Origin: Sediminitomix flava
GTDB taxonomy: Bacteria > Bacteroidota > Bacteroidia > Cytophagales > Flammeovirgaceae
Length of the DNA: 64,000 bases
Assembly (NCBI RefSeq): GCF_003149185.1
Contig: NZ_QGDO01000008.1
Location: forward strand, 1-64,000
Direction of reading: 5' to 3'
In this document: positions 16,149-25,872 of the stretch, piece by piece
Layout: every line of letters starts with the position of its first letter
How positions within the stretch are numbered: position 1 is the first letter of the stretch
Notes under the pieces: generated by a model
What the model saw: only the letters and a program-made list of their open reading frames with translations
Database searches by the model: none
Told to the model about the DNA's origin: nothing
Position numbers and translations under genes: made by a program

Positions 16149-16823
16149 ATGAAATTTTTTGTAGATACAGCAAACTTGGAAGAAATTCAAGCGGCGTATA
16201 ACCTAGGTGTACTTGATGGCGTTACAACAAATCCATCTTTAATGGCAAAAGAAGGTATTGCAGGTGAAGAAAATGTGATGGCGCATTACAAAGCAATCTG
16301 TGATATTGTAGATGACAAAGTAAGTGCCGAAATTATTTCTACTACTTATGATGAGATGATAGAGGAAGGTGAAAAATTGGCGGCAATTGATCCAAAAATT
16401 GTATTGAAACTTCCTGTTATAAAAGATGGGATTAAAGCTATTCGATATTTTACAGACAAAGGTATTCGTACAAACTGTACATTAATTTTTTCAGCAGGTC
16501 AAGCATTATTAGCTGCCAAAGCTGGTGCAACTTACGTTTCTCCTTTCTTAGGAAGATTAGATGATATTAGCATGTCGGGAGTAGGTTTGATTGAGGAAAT
16601 CAAAACGATCTTTGACAATTATGATTTAGGTACGGAAATCCTTTGTGCTTCAGTAAGACATTCAACGCACTTATTGGATTGTGCTAAGTTAGGTGCAGAT
16701 GTGGCTACTTCGCCATTGTCAGTATTCTTACAGTTATTAAAACACCCACTTACCGATAGCGGACTAGAAAAGTTTTTGGCAGATCATGCCAAAGTAAATG
16801 AACAAGTAGTACAAGAAGCATAG
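16149..16823 (+). CDS. tal: Transaldolase (small TalC/MipB type)
   Basis: A 224-residue protein, the length of the short transaldolase class. It opens [14 protein letters not shown] and has [14 protein letters not shown], the Schiff-base Lys in KIVLKLPV, and [29 protein letters not shown]. It transfers a dihydroxyacetone unit between sugar phosphates in the pentose phosphate pathway, in the cytoplasm. I chose ATG 16149 over the GTG at 16119 because the family begins with this residue. It is followed by a terminator and then transketolase, so the two form a functional pair with separate transcription ends. Their place inside a glycan region suits feeding of pentose or anhydro-sugar products into central metabolism. 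Confidence 0.92.
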   Translation: MKFFVDTANLEEIQAAYNLGVLDGVTTNPSLMAKEGIAGEENVMAHYKAICDIVDDKVSAEIISTTYDEMIEEGEKLAAIDPKIVLKLPVIKDGIKAIRYFTDKGIRTNCTLIFSAGQALLAAKAGATYVSPFLGRLDDISMSGVGLIEEIKTIFDNYDLGTEILCASVRHSTHLLDCAKLGADVATSPLSVFLQLLKHPLTDSGLEKFLADHAKVNEQVVQEA

Positions 16824-16845
16824 ATTCTTTTTAACATAACTATTG

Positions 16846-16881
16846 AAGCGGTGAGATACTTTTCACCGCCTTCTTTTTTTT
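16846..16881 (+). terminator. Terminator after transaldolase
   Basis: GCGGTGA (16848-16854) pairs with TCACCGC (16863-16869), followed by a run of T. Confidence 0.8.
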
Positions 16882-16897
16882 AAAAAACATCAATCTC

Positions 16898-18949
16898 ATG
16901 GAAAATAATTTATTAGAAGATATATCTGTATCACAGAAGGCAGCAAATAATATCAGAATATTATCTGCTGCAATGGTTGAAAAAGCTAAATCGGGGCATC
17001 CTGGTGGAGCAATGGGTGGAGCTGACTTTATCCATGTCCTCTACAGCGAATTCTTAAAATATGATCCGAAAGACCCGACTTGGATCAACCGAGATCGTTT
17101 CTTTTTAGACCCAGGTCATATGTCTCCAATGTTGTACAGTGTTTTGGCTATGCAAGACAAGTACTCTATGGAGGAATTGAGTAATTTCAGACAGTGGGGA
17201 AGTCCTACACCAGGTCATCCTGAGGTTGATGTCTTGAGAGGAGTTGAAAATACATCTGGACCTTTAGGGCAAGGACATGCGATGGGAGTTGGTGCAGCAA
17301 TTGCAGAACGATTCTTGGCAGCAAAGTTTGGTGAATGGATGTCGCATAAAACTTATGCTTATATTTCAGATGGTGGTATCCAAGAAGAAATTTCTCAAGG
17401 TGCAGGTCGCATTGCTGGGTTCTTGGGATTAAGCAATTTGATCATGTTCTATGATGCTAACCAAATCCAACTTTCTACGACGGTAGATGAGGTCACAAAT
17501 GAAGATACAAAAGCGAAATATGAAGCTTGGGGTTGGAATGTGATTGTGATTGATGGAAATGATCATGAGCAAATTCGAAAAGCTTTGTATCAGGCTCATG
17601 ATGAAACTGAAAAACCAACTCTAATTATTGGAAATACAGTAATGGGTAAAGGAGCCTTAGGTGAAAAAGGTGAGTCTTATGAGGCAATGACATCTACTCA
17701 TGGTCAACCACTTACTGGTGCAGGTGCGTCTTTTGTGAAAACCGTTGAAAACTTGGGAGGAGATGCAGAAAATCCATTCCAAATTTTTCCAGAAGTAGCA
17801 GCACTTTATGAAGATGTACGAGAATTCAATCAATCTTATGCACAAAAGAAAAAGCTAGATGCTGCTGTTTGGGCAGAGGAAAATCCAGAATTGGCAAAAA
17901 AGCTATCGGATTTTTATGAAATGAAGACGATTGAGAATGTAGATTTCTCTCAGATTGAACAACAAGAAGGAGTAGCAACAAGAGCTGCATCTTCAAAAGT
18001 ACTTTCCGTTTTTGCTGAAAAAGTAGAAAATATGATTGTTTCATCAGCGGACTTGAGCAATTCAGATAAAACAGATGGCTTCTTGAAAAAGACAACAGTG
18101 ATTACGAAAGAAAACTATGGCGGTGGTTTCTTACAAGCTGGAGTTTCTGAGTTGACTATGGCCTGTTTAGCTAATGGTATGGCATTGCACGGTGGTGTTA
18201 TTCCGGTCGTCGGAACATTCTTTGTGTTCTCCGATTATATGAAACCTGCTTATCGTCTTTCTGCTTTAATGGAATTACCTGTAAAGTATGTTTGGACACA
18301 CGATGCTTTCCGTGTAGGAGAGGATGGACCAACGCACCAACCTGTGGAACATGAAGCGCAAATTCGTTTGATGGAGCGTTTGCAAAATCATAATGGAGAA
18401 AACTCGATGTTGGCCCTTCGTCCTGCAGATGCAGATGAAACAACCGTAGCTTGGGAAATGGCATTGAAAAATGTGAAAACTCCTTCGGCACTTGTGTTAT
18501 CAAGACAGAATATCAAAGCACTTCCATTGGAAACTGGAACAAGGTATGAAGCTTCAAAAAGTGCTGAAAAAGGTGGATATATCGTTAAAGATGTAGAAAA
18601 TCCTGATATTATTTTAGTGGCAAGTGGTTCTGAAGTTTCAACATTGGTTGCAGGAGCAGAACTTCTCGAAGAATTAAAAGTTCGTATTGTTTCAGTGCCT
18701 TCAGAAGGTCTGTTTAGAAAACAAGAAAAAGCATACCAAGAAGAAGTACTCCCTGCTTCAGTTCCAAAATTTGGGCTAACAGCAGGTTTACCTGTTACTC
18801 TTTTAGAATTGGTAGGAGATCAAGGAAAAGTTTGTGGCTTAAATCACTTTGGTTATTCAGCTCCGGCAAGTGTTTTAGATGAAAAATTTGGTTTCACAGC
18901 AACTTATGTTGCGCAAGAGGTAAGAGCATATTTAGCCTCTTTGAAGTAA
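16898..18949 (+). CDS. tkt: Transketolase
   Basis: A 683-residue, full-length enzyme. Thiamine-diphosphate domain: KSGHPGGAMGGADF (about 33-46), GPLGQGHAMGVG, and the metal/ThDP region YISDGGIQEEISQGAG with a later DANQIQLS. Pyrimidine domain: GGFLQAGVSELTMACLANGMALHGG and HDAFRVGEDGPTHQPVEH, with the catalytic His. It moves two-carbon units between ketose and aldose phosphates. It lies 74 nt downstream of transaldolase with a terminator between, and is followed by its own strong terminator. Confidence 0.95.
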   Translation: MENNLLEDISVSQKAANNIRILSAAMVEKAKSGHPGGAMGGADFIHVLYSEFLKYDPKDPTWINRDRFFLDPGHMSPMLYSVLAMQDKYSMEELSNFRQWGSPTPGHPEVDVLRGVENTSGPLGQGHAMGVGAAIAERFLAAKFGEWMSHKTYAYISDGGIQEEISQGAGRIAGFLGLSNLIMFYDANQIQLSTTVDEVTNEDTKAKYEAWGWNVIVIDGNDHEQIRKALYQAHDETEKPTLIIGNTVMGKGALGEKGESYEAMTSTHGQPLTGAGASFVKTVENLGGDAENPFQIFPEVAALYEDVREFNQSYAQKKKLDAAVWAEENPELAKKLSDFYEMKTIENVDFSQIEQQEGVATRAASSKVLSVFAEKVENMIVSSADLSNSDKTDGFLKKTTVITKENYGGGFLQAGVSELTMACLANGMALHGGVIPVVGTFFVFSDYMKPAYRLSALMELPVKYVWTHDAFRVGEDGPTHQPVEHEAQIRLMERLQNHNGENSMLALRPADADETTVAWEMALKNVKTPSALVLSRQNIKALPLETGTRYEASKSAEKGGYIVKDVENPDIILVASGSEVSTLVAGAELLEELKVRIVSVPSEGLFRKQEKAYQEEVLPASVPKFGLTAGLPVTLLELVGDQGKVCGLNHFGYSAPASVLDEKFGFTATYVAQEVRAYLASLK

Positions 18950-19006
18950 ATACCAATCGGTAGATAAAGTAGATAAAAAAGGTTTTCCCTTTTGTAAACG
19001 TTACAG

Positions 19007-19043
19007 ATACCGCCTCGTCATTTTGACAGGCGGTATTTTTTTT
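19007..19043 (+). terminator. Terminator after transketolase
   Basis: ATACCGCCT (19007-19015) pairs with AGGCGGTAT (19028-19036), with an inner GTCA/TGAC pair, followed by seven T. Confidence 0.88.
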
Positions 19044-19333
19044 GAATCAAATTTAGGACTAAAAACCGATGAAGGTGTAGCCTTTTACCCAATATGATGT
19101 TGTGTATTCTTATTAGGCTTTTAAGTATGTATTAAAACTCAAAACTGATAAGAATAATCTTATTGTCCATAGTGATTAGAAGTATCATAAAGACAAAATT
19201 TTGAAACAAAAGGATTATTAAATCTTCATATGAATAGTAATATTGACACTTGAAAGCTGATTATTACATCACTACTGACAGCTTTTAATCTTTCTCAAAA
19301 AGCGAAAGAGAAACCCAAAAAGCCTCCTCCCAA

Positions 19334-19354
19334 TTAGACAGGGATGCTGTCTAA
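19334..19354. promoter_or_regulatory. Perfect palindrome upstream of sulfatase, possible operator
   Basis: TTAGACAG-ggatg-CTGTCTAA is a perfect 8-5-8 inverted repeat ending 81 nt before the sulfatase start. A second inverted repeat, TCACTA-gtgaaa-TAGTGA (19367-19384), follows. No T run is present, so a terminator is unlikely. A binding site for a regulator is an inference. The rest of the 486-base gap (18950-19435) holds the tkt terminator and no gene. Confidence 0.4.
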
Positions 19355-19435
19355 AATATGGTACGATCACTAGTGAAATAGTGAATATGATCACAATACT
19401 AAATGCTTAATTCTTTACCTCAGAAGGGTAGTAGA

Positions 19436-21799
19436 ATGCAAATTATTCTATTACTGTTTTTCAGCTTTGCAGTAAGCAATACAGCAAATGCACAGCAAAA
19501 AAATGTGCTATTTATCATGGCTGATGACTTTAATAACTGGTTAAATAAAACTGGTTATTATCCTGATGCTATCACACCAAATTTGGATGCACTCGCAGAC
19601 AAAGGCGTTCTTTTCACAGATGCACATGCTTCTTCCCCTGTTTGTAATCCTTCTCGAAATGCTATTTGGTCGGGTATTCGACCGTCTACCTCAGGAATTG
19701 ACAATAATAGTGGCGGATACATCCGTGATATTTCAGGTTTTGAAAAGGTGATTACCATGAATGAGCACTTCCAACGCGAGGGCTATCATTTATTTGGAGG
19801 TGGAAAGCTTTATCACCCTGGAAATATGAATAACGAAAAGGCTGATCCGAACAATTGGGATGAGTTGTATAAAAAGGGTACGGGAAGTCCTGGAGGAGCA
19901 TCTTATCAGTGGGCATCTCCAACAGATGCCTTGTTCAAATGGAGTGCAGGAGAGTTTAAGCTTGAAGATGCAAATGATACCAAACTTGCGAATGCCACGG
20001 CAAATTGGATTCAAAGTTACCAAGGAAATAAACCCTTTTTTGCAGCCGTAGGTCTTTTCAGGCCACATTTGCCTTGGAATGCTCATAAGCAATTCTTCGA
20101 TATGTTTTCGCCTAATAACTTGCCTTATCCGAAAGGATATTTAGCCAATGATGACGAAGATGTTCCTACAAATTATAATGGTAGAGAAACATATGAACAA
20201 GTACAGGCTGATGGAAAATACAAAGATGCTTTACGTGCTTATCTGGCAAATATGGCTTATGCCGATTACAATGTTGGAATCATGCTTGATGCCTTAGAAA
20301 ATAGTGTGCATAAGAATAATACAATTGTGGTTTTTATTGGTGATCATGGTTGGCATTTGGGTGAAAAAGATCGTTTTAGTAAACATGCAGTCTTTGATAT
20401 CGCACATCGAACCACTATGATCATCTACGATCCGAGTGCAGCAGACAATGGAAAGAAGTGTACGAAAGTAGTGAGTTTACAAGATTTATATCCAACATTA
20501 GTTGCTTTATGTGGAATCGAAGAGAAGTCAGATATTCAAGGAAATGACATATCTCCGCTATTACGAGATGTAAATGATAATGCTTGGGATAAGCCTATTT
20601 TTATGTCGTATAGTGGGACACAAATTGTCAAAACGAACAAATGGAGATTGATTGATAATGGAAATAATAGTCAGCTCTATGATATAGAAAACGACCCTTA
20701 TGAATGGACTAATCTTTATGGACAAAATGGATATACCGAAAACTCCGCTACAGTAACTTCGCTTCGCTCAGAAATTTCACAAATGTTGCAAGAAGGGAAT
20801 CAACTTTCTGTGGTGAAAGGTTATGGACAAACTGGAAATGGCACAGCTCCTACAGAATATACAGGAGAGGAAAGTCCTTCTCCTTGTAATGGAATTCAAG
20901 ATATCACAGACCTCAGTGCTACGGTCAATTCCTGTTCTGAAATACAACTTTCTTGGTCAGCAATCCCTTGTGCCACACAATACATTGTAAGAAGAAAAGC
21001 AAATGGAGCTACAACTTATACAAATCTAGGAACGGTTGTGCAGAATTCCTTTACGGATACAGATGTACAAGAAAATAACAATTACATCTATCAAGTAAGA
21101 CCTTATGATGGTACCACGAAAAAAGTCTCCAACAACCCAAGTGTAAATACCTCAAACTGTGTTATTCCAACTTCAAGCTTTTTGTATATCGATCATAAAT
21201 CAAGTGGCAAACGCTTGACGGATAGTAATGGCGTAACAACTAAGGGAGTCGGGAATACAGGAAATTGGGTACAATGGGAACAAGTGCCAACAAGCAATGA
21301 CTATTTCTATTTAGTGCTCAGAGCAACGGGTGAAAAATTAGGAAGTTCTGACGGTGAAAATGTTTCAATGTTTGAGGCTTCAAATACTTCTGATCTAGTT
21401 CAATGGAAATGGATTAGGGTGGATAACACTTGGAGTAGATTAGAAAATAAAGCCCATACCCAATGGTTACATGTGAAGCCCGATGGTATTTCCAATATGA
21501 GAATTGGACCATTATCTTGGACAGGAGATAATACACAATGGAAGTATACTTCGGTTTCAAGTAACAGCCGAAAATCTGAAGAATTCGCTATCGAGACAGG
21601 ATTTAGAATAGCACCTAACCCTGCTGGTGATTTATTGTATATCATTGGAGCTAAAACTCAAACAGAAATCAATATCTACAGCTTAGAAGGAAAACATCTA
21701 TTAAAGTCAAAAGGTAAATTGGTTGACATTAGCTCATTAAAAAGAGGACTTTACATCGTTCAGATTGAAGAACATTCACTCCGTCTCATCAAAGAATAA
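19436..21799 (+). CDS. T9SS-secreted S1 sulfatase with Fn3 and lectin-like modules
   Basis: A 787-residue protein: signal peptide (1-19), sulfatase (about 21-470), Fn3-like module (485-578), lectin-like domain (582-708) and T9SS sorting domain (722-787). The catalytic site is Cys70 in PVCNPSRNAIWSG (CxPxR, converted to formylglycine), with metal ligands in MADDFNNW and in GDHGWHLGEKDRFSKH. It is close to the iduronate-sulfatase-like S1_7 group by layout. I chose ATG 19436 over 19403 because it begins the signal peptide and has an AGAAGGG stretch upstream. Its catalytic domain is about 75 percent identical by eye to the N-terminal half of the fusion at 28733-32503. Confidence 0.88.
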   Translation: MQIILLLFFSFAVSNTANAQQKNVLFIMADDFNNWLNKTGYYPDAITPNLDALADKGVLFTDAHASSPVCNPSRNAIWSGIRPSTSGIDNNSGGYIRDISGFEKVITMNEHFQREGYHLFGGGKLYHPGNMNNEKADPNNWDELYKKGTGSPGGASYQWASPTDALFKWSAGEFKLEDANDTKLANATANWIQSYQGNKPFFAAVGLFRPHLPWNAHKQFFDMFSPNNLPYPKGYLANDDEDVPTNYNGRETYEQVQADGKYKDALRAYLANMAYADYNVGIMLDALENSVHKNNTIVVFIGDHGWHLGEKDRFSKHAVFDIAHRTTMIIYDPSAADNGKKCTKVVSLQDLYPTLVALCGIEEKSDIQGNDISPLLRDVNDNAWDKPIFMSYSGTQIVKTNKWRLIDNGNNSQLYDIENDPYEWTNLYGQNGYTENSATVTSLRSEISQMLQEGNQLSVVKGYGQTGNGTAPTEYTGEESPSPCNGIQDITDLSATVNSCSEIQLSWSAIPCATQYIVRRKANGATTYTNLGTVVQNSFTDTDVQENNNYIYQVRPYDGTTKKVSNNPSVNTSNCVIPTSSFLYIDHKSSGKRLTDSNGVTTKGVGNTGNWVQWEQVPTSNDYFYLVLRATGEKLGSSDGENVSMFEASNTSDLVQWKWIRVDNTWSRLENKAHTQWLHVKPDGISNMRIGPLSWTGDNTQWKYTSVSSNSRKSEEFAIETGFRIAPNPAGDLLYIIGAKTQTEINIYSLEGKHLLKSKGKLVDISSLKRGLYIVQIEEHSLRLIKE

Positions 21800-21819
21800 T
21801 CAATAAACACACATATCTA

Positions 21820-21851
21820 AAACTAAGCCTTTTTATAAGGCTTGGTTTTTC
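21820..21851 (+). terminator. Hairpin between sulfatase and GH49-like gene
   Basis: AAACTAAGCC pairs with GGCTTGGTTT (one mismatch), followed by T. It may be a partial terminator, since the downstream gene starts only 33 nt later in the same direction. Confidence 0.6.
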
Positions 21852-21883
21852 TCTACAATTTTAAACTATTAAAAAGTTAGCAC

Positions 21884-24685
21884 ATGAAACAAGTTCTACT
21901 ACTCTGTTTTGTCTTTGTGTTTGCTATTTTTCAGGCAAATGCAACTGTAATTACCTATCCCAGTAATCACTCAGATCAGTATCTACCAACTTCAGATTAT
22001 TATACTGTAACTGTAAAACAAAATGGGAATACTTATAACACCATTGTATACATGAGCGAATCGAATGCCGATAATAACAGTCGTGCTCAATCGATTCTAA
22101 ATAACTCAATTTCTTGGACCAATTTTTCCTTTTCAGGAGCTGTAACGGTTAGAGTTCAATTGAAGTCGGGGCAAAATAAGGTAACATATCCTTCAGCCAG
22201 TATTTTACCGAAAAGTAAAGGGATTACACCTGTCAAAATCAACAACACAACTTTGGAATTCACAATCACAGAGGCAGGGCAATATTCTGTTGAATTTGGT
22301 ACAGATGGCTATGAAAATGGCCTAATGATTTTTGCAGACCCATTAGAGACAAGGTCAGCGCCAACAGGCTCTGATGTCAAAGTTTGTGACCCTTGTAATC
22401 AATCTGACTTAAATAATCTTTCGGGCTATACCGCCGTTCATTTCAAAGATGAATTTCATCCGATTAATACTTGGCAAGTACCGACCAATATCAAAGAAAT
22501 TTATATTGCTGGAGGTGCTGTGGTACGTGGAGCGATTCACTTGATGGATGCAAATAATGATAATACACTCGTACATGGAAGAGGAATTGTTGATGGTGGA
22601 GGACTCTATTATCCTTGGACCTCACTGAAAACACACGGGATGGAAAGTACAACTACAGTTAGTGGTGTTACAGTGGAAGGAATTACATTCTCACAGGCAG
22701 GGGCATTTTTTGTCCGTCTTTTGGGAACCGATAATAAAATGGATTGGATTAAGACCATTGGAGGGTGGAATTTTAACAATGATGGATTGGTCGGCTATAC
22801 AAATACAGAAATCACCAACAGTTTTGTATGGGCCGATGATGATGGAATTAAACTTTATAGGGATAATCAGACAGTAGATAATATCGTTATGTGGCACTTG
22901 GTAAATGGTGCTTGCTTCCAATGGTGTTGGAATTCAGTTTCTGCAAAAAATGTAAGGGTTTCCAACGTAGATATCATTCATGGACAATGGCCAGGAGATG
23001 GACAAAACCAAGGTGTTTTTAATGCAAGAGGTAGCTCTACCACTAGTGGTACGGGTACGCAAACCGATTGGATTTTTACCAATATCAATGTAGATACAGA
23101 GGTTAAAGTATTATTTAATCTCGCTCCCAAAACACCGCATTACATCAATGATATAGAGTTTAATAATATTTCCGCAAAGACAAGTTCGGGGGTAATCAAC
23201 CGCATAGCAGGCTACGATGCAAACCATAAGGTAGATAATGTTCGGATCAATAATTTGGAAATGAACGGGACTTGTATTGATGATGGCAATAAGTCTTCCG
23301 CAGGGAATTTCAGTATTTCAAATGCTACAAATGTTAGTTTTAGCTGTTCGTCTACACCACCAACGGGTAACGATCCAGAAGATATTTCAGACCTTGCGCT
23401 GAGTAATATTTCATGTAATTCGGTCACACTTTCGTGGTCAGATACCAATGGCGAAGATGCTTATCGTATTCGTAGAAAAGTAAGTGGAGAAAGTACTTTT
23501 ACTACCCTTACCGATGTTAGTGCTAATGCCACTTCTTATACCGATGGTAGTGCGGTAGCAAATACTTCTTATGTATATCAAGTTCGCCCAATGGTTGCTG
23601 GAGTTGCAGTGGCAGTGTCGAACCAACCTACGGCAAATACACCAAGTTGTACTGCTACAGGCGTGGTTTTGCCAGCTAAAATAGAAGCGGAAGATTATGA
23701 TAATCAAAGTGGAATTCAAACCGCAGGGACATCGGATGCAGGTGGTGGAGATTATGTAGGTTGGATTGCAACAGGAGATTACATTGAATTTGATGTAGAT
23801 GTACCAACAGCGGGTACTTATGATTTTGCCTATCGAGTAGCCTCGCAAAGTAGCGCAATTAAATTTGACTTAAAAGAAGGAAACAATGTACTCACTTCAG
23901 CAAATGCAGCAACTACAGGAGGATGGCAAGTTTGGAAAACAGAAACAACAACCGTAAATCTTTCTGCGGGAACGCAAACATTACGAATCCTAGCTACTGG
24001 AGGCGGATGGAATATCAATTGGATTGAGTTTACAGAGAGCACACCAAATGTGGGTACGAGCGTTCTTTATATCGATCATAAGGCAAGCGGGATGCGTCTG
24101 ACAGATAGTGGAGGTGTAACGACTAAGGGAACAGGAAATACGGGTGATTGGGTACAATGGGAACAAGTGTCAACAAACAATGGATACTTCTATTTGATTT
24201 TGAAAGGTTCTGGAAGAAAATTAGGCAGTTCAGATGGAATTAATCTTGCAATGTTTGATGCTACGAATACGTCAAATGATGTGCAATGGAAATGGATTTC
24301 GGTGGATGCGACTTGGAATCGATTGGAAAATAGAGCACACACCCAATGGCTACATGTAGGTAGCGATGGAGTGACGAACATGAGAATAGGTCCAACAAGT
24401 TGGACTGGTGATAATACCCAATGGACATATATTCAAGTCAGTAACAATTCTAGGATTGCAAGTACATTCATTGAGGCTAAACCAGAATTAAAGATAGGAC
24501 CTAACCCTACTAAGGATGTTGTGTATGTTTTTGGAGCTACTTTTGATGATATGGTAAATATCTACAGTCTTGACGGAAAACTGAAAGTCCAACAAAAAGG
24601 CTCATCCGTGAATGTAAGTAGTCTTAAAGAGGGCATTTACATTCTGAAGGTGAATTCAGAAACCTTTAAACTCGTCAAAGAATAA
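21884..24685 (+). CDS. GH49-like hydrolase with Fn3, CBM6-like and lectin-like modules, T9SS-secreted
   Basis: A 933-residue protein: signal peptide (1-20), N-terminal beta-sandwich (about 21-170), beta-helix (about 180-485), Fn3-like (about 503-590), CBM6-like (596-715, AEDYDNQSG...WNINWIEF), lectin-like domain (727-852) and T9SS sorting domain (about 869-933). Catalytic candidates are Asp300 (NNDG) and Asp318-Asp320 (WADDDGIKLY). The lectin-like domain is nearly the same as that of the sulfatase just upstream, which suggests both enzymes bind the same target. It is the stand-alone counterpart of the C-terminal half of the fusion at 28733-32503. Confidence 0.82.
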   Translation: MKQVLLLCFVFVFAIFQANATVITYPSNHSDQYLPTSDYYTVTVKQNGNTYNTIVYMSESNADNNSRAQSILNNSISWTNFSFSGAVTVRVQLKSGQNKVTYPSASILPKSKGITPVKINNTTLEFTITEAGQYSVEFGTDGYENGLMIFADPLETRSAPTGSDVKVCDPCNQSDLNNLSGYTAVHFKDEFHPINTWQVPTNIKEIYIAGGAVVRGAIHLMDANNDNTLVHGRGIVDGGGLYYPWTSLKTHGMESTTTVSGVTVEGITFSQAGAFFVRLLGTDNKMDWIKTIGGWNFNNDGLVGYTNTEITNSFVWADDDGIKLYRDNQTVDNIVMWHLVNGACFQWCWNSVSAKNVRVSNVDIIHGQWPGDGQNQGVFNARGSSTTSGTGTQTDWIFTNINVDTEVKVLFNLAPKTPHYINDIEFNNISAKTSSGVINRIAGYDANHKVDNVRINNLEMNGTCIDDGNKSSAGNFSISNATNVSFSCSSTPPTGNDPEDISDLALSNISCNSVTLSWSDTNGEDAYRIRRKVSGESTFTTLTDVSANATSYTDGSAVANTSYVYQVRPMVAGVAVAVSNQPTANTPSCTATGVVLPAKIEAEDYDNQSGIQTAGTSDAGGGDYVGWIATGDYIEFDVDVPTAGTYDFAYRVASQSSAIKFDLKEGNNVLTSANAATTGGWQVWKTETTTVNLSAGTQTLRILATGGGWNINWIEFTESTPNVGTSVLYIDHKASGMRLTDSGGVTTKGTGNTGDWVQWEQVSTNNGYFYLILKGSGRKLGSSDGINLAMFDATNTSNDVQWKWISVDATWNRLENRAHTQWLHVGSDGVTNMRIGPTSWTGDNTQWTYIQVSNNSRIASTFIEAKPELKIGPNPTKDVVYVFGATFDDMVNIYSLDGKLKVQQKGSSVNVSSLKEGIYILKVNSETFKLVKE

Positions 24686-24692
24686 ATTTGAT

Positions 24693-24730
24693 CAGTCATG
24701 GAGCTTTTAAGCTAGCTCCATGACTTTTTT
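24693..24730 (+). terminator. Terminator after GH49-like gene
   Basis: AGTCATGGAGCT pairs with AGCTCCATGACT, followed by six T. The remaining bases up to 24993 show no gene. Confidence 0.88.
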
Positions 24731-24993
24731 CATCTCAGATTTTTTTATGTATAGAATCCTGTTGAGTTTATTGAGCGTTTTTACATAAGAAATAGCTGAA
24801 ATTAACTTATTGATGTTAGTTAAAGGATAAACATTTAGCTTTTCATTGAGATTAAGATTTAAGCCGATATGGTTGATTTAGGGCTTCAGGTTTTTGTTTC
24901 ATTTCTTACTCAAACAGGCAATTTATATAGATGAAAGAATGATATGTAAATGTTATAAAGACCTTATTATGCATTCATAAAGACTTAGAAACT

Positions 24994-25698
24994 ATGAAAA
25001 TAAAAAAGTTGAAATTCATTTTAATTATCTACTCTGTTTTTACATTTTCATACTTAAATGCCCAAGAAAGGGATAAGATTTTTCTTGAAGAAAATGGCTG
25101 TGTGTCTGTTGAAGCAGAGCATTTCTATAAACAGACTCAAAATCAACATAGAGAATGGGTAGTGATAGATAGTGATCAGTATAAATATGCCGATCAGGAT
25201 GGAGATAAAGGGGAGTATGCTACCGCTTGTGCGGCAACCTTTATTGAACTTTTGCCAGATACAAGACGAACTCATGCAGATAAGTTGGTGAAAGGAGAAA
25301 ACTTTAGTGGAACTCCTGGAATAGCAGTAGTGGAATATCAAATCTATTTCAATACACCAGGCAAATATTATGTTTGGGTCAGAGCTTTTTCAACAGGTAC
25401 AGAAGATAATGGAATTCATGTCGGATTAGATGGTGAATGGCCTGAATCAGGAAAAAGAATGCAATGGTGTAAAGGTAAAAATGAGTGGACTTGGGAGTCT
25501 AAGCAAAGAACAAAAGAACATCATTGTGGGGAAGCTGAAAAAATCTTTTTGGAGATAAAGGAAAAAGGAGTGCATAGCATTCAGTTCTCAATGCGTGAGG
25601 ATGGATTTGCTTTTGATAAGTTTCAATTATCAACTTCTTATGAAAAACCTCTGAATTTTGGTATTGATGAAAAGATCTATTCATCGAACCCTAATTAG
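24994..25698 (+). CDS. Secreted stand-alone carbohydrate-binding-like protein
   Basis: A 234-residue protein with a signal peptide (1-23). The rest is one beta-sandwich domain of the kind found at the C-terminus of GH115 enzymes and in algal-glycan proteins: GCVSVEAEHFYKQ (about 33-45), an acidic calcium-site-like DQDGDKGEYA, GTPGIAVVEYQIYFNTPGKYYVWVRAFS, and the closing EDGFAFDKFQLS. No catalytic domain and no T9SS tail are present, so it may act as a periplasmic or surface binding protein. It lies between the sulfatase/GH49 pair and the epimerase, with its own intergenic gaps. Confidence 0.6.
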   Translation: MKIKKLKFILIIYSVFTFSYLNAQERDKIFLEENGCVSVEAEHFYKQTQNQHREWVVIDSDQYKYADQDGDKGEYATACAATFIELLPDTRRTHADKLVKGENFSGTPGIAVVEYQIYFNTPGKYYVWVRAFSTGTEDNGIHVGLDGEWPESGKRMQWCKGKNEWTWESKQRTKEHHCGEAEKIFLEIKEKGVHSIQFSMREDGFAFDKFQLSTSYEKPLNFGIDEKIYSSNPN

Positions 25699-25872
25699 AG
25701 ATTTCTGTATTTAAGTAACCCTAATGATTCATATTGTATCTTTTTAAACGAAATAAACTACTTAAATGAACATAGGTTCAAGTAAGGAAGTATGTAGAAA
25801 TGTAAATTAATTCATAGTCAAATCTGAAGCTTTATCAGCTTTTAGTAAACACTGAAATCAATACCAAGCACT

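Noticed and set aside
17657-18503. Minus-strand ORFs inside transketolase
   Set aside because: They lie wholly within a well-supported gene, have odd composition and no start signals.
23438-23858. 136-residue - strand ORF rich in Ile, Cys and Ser
   Set aside because: It is a shadow of the Fn3/CBM6-like coding region on the + strand.
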